A DNA stretch of 64,000 nt, taken from assembly GCA_963082875.1 (NCBI GenBank), contig OY720097.1:23382501-23446500 (forward strand), in the 5' to 3' direction. The notes beneath the pieces were generated by a model. That model made no database searches, was not told the DNA's origin, and saw only the letters and a program-made list of their open reading frames with translations. Origin of the DNA: Corella eumyota. Its lineage: Eukaryota; Chordata; Ascidiacea; Phlebobranchia; Corellidae. This document shows, one piece after another, positions 57,516 through 64,000 of this stretch; the first letter of the stretch is position 1; every line of letters begins with the position of its first letter. Made by a program: the position numbers and the translations under genes.

Positions 57516-59279
57516 ATGAATTTAAGTAAAGCAAAGTCCAAAAAGAATGAAACAGAAAATCCAGAATTCACCGAAATTGTGAAACTTATTCAAGAAAACA
57601 ACTTCCAAAAATTTAAAGAAAAAGTTGAAAACAATCCAAGTTTGTTGATCAATTTTTCCAACAAACCTACAATAATTAAACCAAAAATGGGCTACAATGC
57701 CTTATACCTTGCAGCTAGGCTTAACAAGCCTTTCATTGTGCGTACGATACTTGAAATATTATCAAAAATTCAACAAAGAGTTTGTGATGAAATTTCGTTT
57801 CAAAGATTTGTGGATGATGTAACTTGTTACGAATCTGCTCTACATGTTGCAAGTAAGTTGGGCAACGTTAAGGTGGTAGAGGAATTAGTTCCATATTGTT
57901 GTAAAATGGTTAGAAATGTAAACGGGCAAACACCATTTGAAGTTTGTTGCTTAAAGATAATCAACAAGAATGAAGATTTGGTTAAGGAGTTAAAAATAAT
58001 GCTTCAAGATTTTTACATTCCAATTTTTCATGATTTTGAACAAAGTTTAATAATTATTAGTGATCTATGGACTCCAATGCAAACTGGGGAAGCTTTCAAC
58101 GAAATTTACAATACTGAGTTTGTTGTAAACGCAGTTGCTGGTCCAATGTCTTTCAAACAAGCAGAAAAATTACATTTTGATCTTAAACTTCTAGTGGACA
58201 GTGGAAAGAGTGGACTAAAGCAAGAAATAAGAAGTTTAGTGAAAAGTTTGGATGTGGATTGGATGGAATATTGGGATTTTTTGGATGATTTTATTGACAT
58301 TTCAACCAACCCAGGTCTCCAAGCTTTTGATCGATTTCTTCAAGTAAAAGTCGATGACTTTGGAGACGGATTGAACCAAAGTGAAAACTCCCTTCTAAGT
58401 CTTTGTTCAAATTTTGGAAATTTAAAAGTTGAAGAGAATTGTGGAACCCCGGTTAAAAGTTTTAGAAATTTTAGTTTGATGTCATCAACACCACTGCAGA
58501 ACAACAACAAATCCTACAACAAATCCTTCAACAAATCCTACCACAAATCCTTCAACAAATCCTACCACAAATCTTTTAACAAATCCTACAATAAGTCCTA
58601 CAACAAGTCCTTTAACAATTCCTTTAACAAATCCTTTAACAAATCCTACAACAAATCCTTCAACAAATCTTTCAACAAATCTTTCAACAAATCCCACAAC
58701 AAGTCCTTCAACAAGTCCTACAACAAAAACAGCAACACCACTGACTCAGCAAAATTTCTCACAAACTGCCATGGCAACAACAAAGATGAGACAGCAAATT
58801 TAGGCAAACGTTTCCATGACAACCAAGATGAAAACAAGACAGAAAGGGAAAAATACAAAGTTGAAATGAAAGCAAAGTTATTGAAAGCTCGACGTAACTT
58901 TGAACAAAACAACCCAAAAATGTTCGAAAGAATCAATTTAAGTAAAACCACAAAGTTTTTATCAACTTCAGCTTTTAAAACCAATGAAATAAGATCTCAA
59001 ACACTACCAAAAAGAACTCCATTTAAAGAATTAAACAAAAAACTTGACAAATCAAGTTTTATTCGAAGCAACAAATATCGAAATATTTGCAACATTTCAG
59101 CTACAAGCTCTGTTTCTGATTGTTCGATGAACTTTGAATCACCGCAAACCAAAATCTTTCTGAATGGAAACCATGTGAGCCAACTTGATTATGATGTCAT
59201 GGAAGCAATTGGGGACTGGGATGTCACAAGTTATTTGAATATTTTGAATTGGAAAAATGTTTGTTATAAATTGGTTTAA
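57516..59279 (+). CDS. ANKLE2: ANKLE2-like protein, intronless
   Basis: Single uninterrupted 587-residue frame. Ankyrin-like segments (MGYNALYLAARLNKPFIV, ESALHVASKLGNVKVVEEL) are followed by the ANKLE2-specific region: FYIPIF, SDLWTPMQTGEAF, AVAGPMSFKQAEKL and WMEYWDFLDDFIDISTNPG. These align in order with vertebrate ANKLE2. The C-terminal YDVMEAIGDWDV also recalls its end. ANKLE2 acts at the nuclear envelope in BAF dephosphorylation after mitosis (family knowledge). The N-terminal membrane span and LEM domain of vertebrate ANKLE2 are not seen here; they are lost or lie on an unrecognised upstream exon. An Asn-Lys-Ser-(Phe/Tyr) repeat occupies about residues 329-407. Lack of introns suggests retroposition or intron loss. 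AATAAA occurs near 59,425. Confidence 0.85.
   Translation: MNLSKAKSKKNETENPEFTEIVKLIQENNFQKFKEKVENNPSLLINFSNKPTIIKPKMGYNALYLAARLNKPFIVRTILEILSKIQQRVCDEISFQRFVDDVTCYESALHVASKLGNVKVVEELVPYCCKMVRNVNGQTPFEVCCLKIINKNEDLVKELKIMLQDFYIPIFHDFEQSLIIISDLWTPMQTGEAFNEIYNTEFVVNAVAGPMSFKQAEKLHFDLKLLVDSGKSGLKQEIRSLVKSLDVDWMEYWDFLDDFIDISTNPGLQAFDRFLQVKVDDFGDGLNQSENSLLSLCSNFGNLKVEENCGTPVKSFRNFSLMSSTPLQNNNKSYNKSFNKSYHKSFNKSYHKSFNKSYNKSYNKSFNNSFNKSFNKSYNKSFNKSFNKSFNKSHNKSFNKSYNKNSNTTDSAKFLTNCHGNNKDETANLGKRFHDNQDENKTEREKYKVEMKAKLLKARRNFEQNNPKMFERINLSKTTKFLSTSAFKTNEIRSQTLPKRTPFKELNKKLDKSSFIRSNKYRNICNISATSSVSDCSMNFESPQTKIFLNGNHVSQLDYDVMEAIGDWDVTSYLNILNWKNVCYKLV
58497..58735. repeat. 12 bp coding repeat (NKSF/NKSY) in ANKLE2-like gene
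   Basis: About twenty units of 12 bp (aacaaatcctac / aacaaatccttc), each encoding Asn-Lys-Ser-aromatic. The reverse strand is open too, which makes a spurious minus-strand ORF. Confidence 0.9.
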
Positions 59280-59601
59280 AGTTTTGTATTCATAATTTAT
59301 TTGCAAATATTTAATTTCCCTTAAGGTTTCGATGAATTAATGAATATTAAGATTACTTTTTGCAATATTATTTGCCATTTTTTTGATTTTTTTAGGAATG
59401 TAAATATATGAATGTAAAGTTCATAATAAAATGAAATTTATAGTCTGCAAACTTAAGGTTGAATCAAGTTAATATTTAACAAATTATTGCACCAATGTTA
59501 AAGCTAAAACAAGAAACAAATAAATCAATAAACTATATTAAAATTTACTTTAAATAAAAATCAACTAATATCACCTTAACTTAAATGCCTTTATCTTATT
59601 C
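59280..59601. other. Tail-to-tail gap ANKLE2-like / AKAP7-like
   Basis: A 322 bp AT-rich interval holding both 3' UTRs, with AATAAA near 59,425 on the plus strand. Nothing else was seen. Confidence 0.6.
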
Positions 59602-62382
59602 TTAGTTTTCTGATAAGTCAGTTTTCGCATCTGTAAAAAAACAAAATTTTTGTAAAATGTTTAAATAAAAAAAGGTTAATTTTTGTAAATTTATTAGAAA
59701 TGATTTGAATTTTTTACCATTAATAAGAATCCCAGCTTCAGAAAAATAATATCCAGTGTTCGTTTTGGGTTTCGACATTGAGAGCAAATCTAAACTTTCA
59801 CCTTGCTGAACTCCAAACATGATGACCGTATAGGGTTCGTACAATGCAGGGGCAATCTTCTTTAACTAAAGTTAATTAATAATATAAAAAAGTGTAAACT
59901 GGAATTGAATAAATTTATAAAAAAGTTAAAGTTTATGGAACCTTATTTTTCCTCTTCTGATAACTGGGGACCTTGGAAAGTTTCATAATTGTAATATGAG
60001 GTTTGAAACTATTAAAATCTTTCTTTGGGACAAGATCTTTCAATTGATCCTCTAAAAACTCTGAAATTTTAAATTAATATTTTATCCATAAATAGCAAAG
60101 GCCACAGCATCACCAGACCATGTAAAACTTGGGAATGACTTTAAGTAATCTTAGTTTGTTAGATTTTTTTTTGTATATATCTTTATCCTCGATGTAGGAA
60201 GGTCGATCTCACAACCTAAACATAGAGTAACATCAGTTACCCCGACCCAGTCTCGAGTTGCAGTTTGGGATATTATAGATTATAATTGCCCGATAATTAA
60301 TCTGCTGGTTAAGTATTGGCTCAGCAGGAGTTTATACCGTTTATAGCGCCTTACTTAAAGGTGCTACAGTATCAGATCAGTGGGGGTCAAACCCAGGACC
60401 TTGTGTATGATAGGATAGTGTTCTGACCACTACACCACGATGCCAGTCTAATTATTGACCTATTTGTATTTAACTGGTAGGGACACAAATAATTTCCCAC
60501 TACTTAATTGTACAACAACTTTCTAAACCTAAAAACCTTTTTAAATTGACACAAATTGTTCATAATTCAAACCTGATATTTTCATCAACTTATTGAGGTT
60601 TTCATCGTCTAAAACTCGAACAAATAAAACTTTGTGATCGAAGTGACCCAACCCACTGAGGGTCAACTTGAGTGGGGTAACATCACCACCAGTTTCCATG
60701 GTCACAGAGTCACCTGACTCACTTGAACTTTGACCCTTAGAGTTCAAGATTTTGGTGACCCCAACTTTGCTTTGTTTTAGGATTTTTATTGCTCTGTTAT
60801 TTAACAAAAAAGTTGAAATTAAGGATAATAGAGAATTGTTTTAAAAACGTGGAGTTTTACTGCTAATTGACAAGACAGTTTTAAGGCTAAAAGGGATAAC
60901 CATGTTGCAAATACAAATACCGCCAGCATTGTCTTCACTACATGAGGACCTGGGTTTGATCCCCACTGCTTTCATGCTGTAGCAGCCTTGAGTAAGGCAC
61001 TATAAACGGTATAAACTCCTGCACAGCAGAAAAGCAATAAGCAGATTAATTATCGAACAACTATGATCCATAATATTCCAAACTATTAATGTCAACTTCA
61101 GGATCGAGGTAACAAATGTTACTTTATGTTTGGACCAAGAAGTTGTTCTTCCTACAACAAGGATAAACTAAATATAAAATTAATAACATCTGCAGAAATT
61201 TGTAAAGTTACTTTTTGATCTGCTCCTCATTATTCAAAGACAACAAACACAAAGTGACATGGGTTGTGTTGGTAGATACAACTCCTTTCCTTAACCTTCC
61301 ATCACCTTCCACTATGTGGGTTTGTATCTCTTTAATTTTAACTGAAATAAGGTTTGGAAATTGAGGTTTGGTCCCCACTGCATCCTAGATATGCAGCTTA
61401 CATTTTAAAACTAAATTTATTTAATATTTTTTTTGTATATATCTTTATCCCCAATGTGGAAAGGTCAAATGCGCGACTTAAACATAGAGTAACATCAGTT
61501 ACCCCACCCAGTCTCGAGTTGACTGTGGCAGTTTGGTATATTATAGATTATATTTGCCCGATAATTATACTGCTAATTAAGTGCTGGCTCAGCAGGAGTT
61601 CATATCGTTTATAGTGCCTAACTCAAGGGCGCTACAGCATTAGAGCAGCGGGGATTGAACCCACGGCCTTAGTTGATAACCAAGCTTAATAAATAAAGTG
61701 AAAGAAAAAGGAACAAAATAATTTGAATTTATTTGAAACTCACCCAATATTGAAGGTTCACTGATTCTAATTCCAATAAAGTAATTTGGTCTGTCCTCTC
61801 TATTACGAACTTCGTTTATTTGGCTATAAACAAATTTGTGTTTTATTTTACAATTTTTAAATTATCAATTAACAGTGCAACCATATTTTAATTAGGTAAT
61901 TAGTAAATTATTTATTAAAATTGTTATAAACTTACTTTTCCGAAGTTTTACTTGTAGACATATCTTTGTTAGTACATCTAAAATTAAATTAAAAAATTTA
62001 TACCTAGAAAATTAACAAAAATAAAAATGTATTACTTTATTTAAATATCATTTATCCTCGATATAGGAAGGTCGAATGCGCGACTTAAACATAAAGTAAC
62101 ATCAGTTACTCAACCCAGTCTCGAGTTGCCTTTGGCAGTTTGGGATATTATAGATTATAATTGCCCGATAATTAAACTGCTAATTAAGTGTTAGCTCAGC
62201 AAAAGTTTATACCATTTGTAGCACCTTGTCCTTACTCAAGAGCGCTACAGCATGAGGTCAGTGGGGATCGAACCTATGACCTAATGTAGTTAAGCTTGTG
62301 CTCTGACAGTCTTACCAGTTACAGTTACCACTACATCACCAACCAGCAACCACGTTGTCGGTATTACTTACATATTTGTCAT
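59602..62382 (-). CDS. AKAP7: AKAP7-like 2H phosphoesterase domain protein
   Basis: Eight exons: 62372-62382, 61936-61977, 61744-61823, 61212-61341, 60573-60793, 59942-60060, 59718-59865, 59602-59630; 780 nt, 259 residues, phases agree. Two H-x-T motifs define the 2H fold: HVTL (H72/T74) and HITI (H183/T185). PNYFIGIRI, FKPHITIMKLSK, ALYEPY and GYYFSEAGILI match the vertebrate AKAP7 central domain in order. 2H enzymes cleave 2',5'-oligoadenylate or cyclic phosphates, and AKAP7 itself can degrade 2-5A (family knowledge). The PKA-RII binding helix of vertebrate AKAP7 C-termini is not evident: the protein ends DAKTDLSEN. The first coding exon is only 11 nt, so the start is moderately certain; a downstream in-frame ATG in exon 2 is an alternative. 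Confidence 0.87.
60165..60445 (-). repeat. S1 SINE in AKAP7-like intron 5
   Basis: Near full-length minus-strand copy with a short deletion after cccagtctcgagttg; reverse B box gggggtcaaacccaggacc, head accactacaccacgatgcc. Confidence 0.88.
60905..61165 (+). repeat. S1 SINE in AKAP7-like intron 4
   Basis: Diverged plus-strand copy: ggtttgatccccactgcttt (B box), gagtaaggcactataaacgg, and a degenerate tail half ending near caaggataaac. Confidence 0.75.
61430..61685 (-). repeat. S1 SINE in AKAP7-like intron 3
   Basis: Minus-strand copy: atctttatccccaatgtgga, gtaacatcagttaccccacc, reverse B box ggggattgaacccacggcc. The tRNA 5' half is lost. Confidence 0.85.
62045..62345 (-). repeat. S1 SINE in AKAP7-like intron 1
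   Basis: Minus-strand copy: atttatcctcgatataggaa, gtaacatcagttactcaacc, reverse B box ggggatcgaacctatgacc. The head holds a short internal duplication (cagtcttaccagttacagtt) before the 11 nt first exon. Confidence 0.85.
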
Positions 62383-63439
62383 TTTTAGGAAAAATATTCC
62401 CCTTTTGATTTGGTTTTGGGCTAATTTTGGTTTTATTAAAGATAATATTAATGATATTCTACAATTTAAATTGAAGATTTTTAACATTTTAATTATAATT
62501 AATTAGGGAATTTCCCATAGTAGATCCAATTCTATGTATTATTTTAATTCAAGCTGTTTCGTACGATTTTTATTTTTAACACATTTTTTGTAAAAAATTT
62601 GGATTAAAAAATTAACCAACATTTTAAACAAAAAGCAATATTCTTAATTATTTTTAATTAATTAACTAATTGATTTTTTCTACTAGTGAATATTGTTAAT
62701 TATCGCTGTATTTAAAATACAACTAAATAATAAAAACGTAACAATGACCTGAAGGTCCCTGACATTTGTTACCCAACTATGACGTCACAAATGTGCAAAC
62801 AAAACCTTTTACACCTGAATCGTAACTTTAACGATCACATCAAACAATGTTAAAAACAAATAAGTTTAATGACGTCATAAAAGAAATTCTTTTCCGAACT
62901 TAAATATTAAATCATTATAATATTCGAGACCTCCTTAAAACAGGACTGAGATATTGAGAATAGATTTTAAGCAATTTTAGTCGCTTAAAAAGTTAAAAAT
63001 AAATAAAAATAACAATTTTAAATTTTTTTTTTTACAATAGTTTTGAACAAGTTCTAAAAATTAATTATAGTTATATAAAATACCGGCAGCATGGTGTAGT
63101 GGTCAGAACACTTTCTACACCACACATGAGGTCGTGCGTTCAATCCCCACTGCTCTCATGCTGTAGCGCTCTTGAGTAAGGCGCTACAAACGGTAAGAAC
63201 TCCTGCTGAGCCAGCACTTAATCAGCAGTATAATTATCGGGCAATTATAATCTATAATATCCCAAACTGCCACAGGCAACTTGAGACTGGGTCAGGGTAA
63301 CTAATAGGACTTTATGTTTAGGTCGTAAAGCAGCCCAAACCGAGGATAAATTTATAACGCTAAACTTAAGTTATTTAAAAAAACAATTTTTTTTAACAGA
63401 AAAATTAATTTTCAAAATTAAAATAAATTTGAACTCAAA
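62383..63439. other. Divergent gap AKAP7-like / acidic membrane protein
   Basis: About 1.06 kb with two TGACGTCA words (near 62,779 and 62,871) and one S1 SINE (63,083-63,350) close to the right-hand gene. No supported ORF. Confidence 0.55.
63083..63350 (+). repeat. S1 SINE, near full length
   Basis: Head cggcagcatggtgtagtggt, B box gcgttcaatccccactg, ctgctgagccagcacttaat, gactgggtcagggtaacta, diverged tail accgaggataaat. Confidence 0.88.
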
Positions 63440-63952
63440 ATGGACTTATTTGATTTATTCGCCGAATCTACGTCACCAGACGGAAATTCCCTGAACGAGT
63501 TTGCAACCGAAGCACCCTACAAAGACGGGGATTATATGGGAGGTGATGACACAGGAGATGATGACGAAGATGGGTTCCTGGCTCCCTTTGTCAAAGAAGG
63601 AACAGAGGTCATACTTAAGATGATGACGGAAGGTAAGTGTGACGTCATAATTGGTCGTTGTTTAATTGTGTTTTAGAAAATGTGTAAATGTTGGGTAACT
63701 AATGTGAAACGATGATAAAACAATGCCATTGTCTTATAACAATTAAAAATCATAATTTTAAGCAACAATTAATCGTTTGTTTTTAACAATGAACTTATTT
63801 AAAATAACAATGAGCTAACAATAAGCTAACAATAAGCTAACAATGAGCTAACAATAAGCTAACAATGCCGATTATTTAGAGGTAAACAAGTGGAACCGAA
63901 ATTTATTGTTGGGTTTGATCGTCGTGATCATCGTCGGATTTGGTTTGACTTT
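63440..63952 (+). CDS. Acidic single-pass membrane protein, N-terminal part (partial)
   Basis: Two exons visible: 63440-63632 and 63880-63952 (phase 1 join), continuing beyond the window. Exon 1 encodes MDLFDLFAESTSPDGNSL and a strongly acidic stretch (DDTGDDDEDG). Exon 2 encodes a short polar run (EVNKWNRN) and a hydrophobic span (LLLGLIVVIIVGFGLTL) before a GTAAGT donor. There is no signal peptide, so a type III/II or tail-anchored topology is possible. I do not recognise a family. The start was chosen as the first ATG of the open frame. Confidence 0.65.
63700..63868. repeat. Short tandem repeat in the last gene's intron 1
   Basis: Repeats of an 11 bp word (agctaacaata / agctaacaatg), best at about 63,808-63,868, running into the exon 2 acceptor. 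Confidence 0.75.
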
Positions 63953-64000
63953 GTAAGTCCTGAGTTTTATTCCCAGCTAAGCTAACTTTTTAGTTTTTTA

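Noticed and set aside
58485-58697. Minus-strand frame rich in GFV repeats
   Set aside because: Shadow of the 12 bp NKSF/NKSY coding repeat of the ANKLE2-like gene on the plus strand.
1-64000. Retroviral, LTR-type or Polinton-type elements
   Set aside because: I saw no reverse transcriptase, integrase, capsid or envelope-like frame and no LTR pair; the only long direct repeat is the host-gene duplication.

Overview
The window looks like chromosomal DNA of a sea squirt, probably a Ciona-type solitary ascidian. It is AT-rich, with compact multi-exon genes, short GT-AG introns, many tRNA-derived SINEs, and dense runs of the word TGACGTCA. The proteins are animal proteins: XRN1, a rhodopsin-class GPCR, a C-type lectin receptor, a TIR adaptor, multi-trefoil secreted proteins, ANKLE2 and an AKAP7-like protein. 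The species is inferred from this content, not proven. All exon models were read by eye from splice sites and reading phase; each model given with a complete exon list keeps its frame throughout.

Layout. 1-10,164 (minus): the N-terminal half of XRN1 in 20 visible exons; its 3' end lies outside the window. 11,268-12,793 (plus): a single-pass C-type lectin receptor with a mucin-like stalk and an ITIM-like tail. 13,174-18,430 (minus): a nine-exon peptide-type GPCR. 21,203-27,686 (plus): a 664-residue ARM-TIR-SAM protein with a predicted myristoylation start. 28,281-31,584 and 32,522-35,555 (plus): two paralogous secreted trefoil genes, TFF-A and TFF-B.

A nearly exact 13.1 kb direct tandem duplication follows: 22,882-35,961 is repeated at 35,999-49,078. 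It gives a second whole TFF-A, a second TFF-B that has the gene's terminal exon, and a second TIR gene lacking exons 1-5. The first TFF-B lacks its last exon and runs into the headless TIR copy. I noticed one base difference between the copies. The duplication is therefore either very young or an assembly error, and its left breakpoint lies inside one arm of a 150 bp inverted repeat.

Right flank: 53,186-55,673 (plus) is a sulfotransferase-fold protein with a C-terminal membrane anchor. 57,516-59,279 (plus) is an intronless ANKLE2-like gene. 59,602-62,382 (minus) is a complete AKAP7-like 2H phosphoesterase gene. 63,440 to the window end is the start of an acidic single-pass membrane protein.

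Repeats. Two tRNA-derived SINE families (called S1 and S2 here) fill introns and gaps. Pieces carrying the pol III B box have been amplified into tandem arrays at four loci, not counting duplicate copies. Minisatellites are frequent. One grew out of an XRN1 exon-intron border, and an S2 insertion has duplicated another XRN1 splice donor. TGACGTCA words cluster around the GPCR, lectin and sulfotransferase genes and are scarce in the SINE-rich XRN1 and trefoil blocks. The genes do not form one pathway. The lectin receptor, TIR adaptor and trefoil genes do suggest a barrier or innate-immune flavour for the middle of the window.
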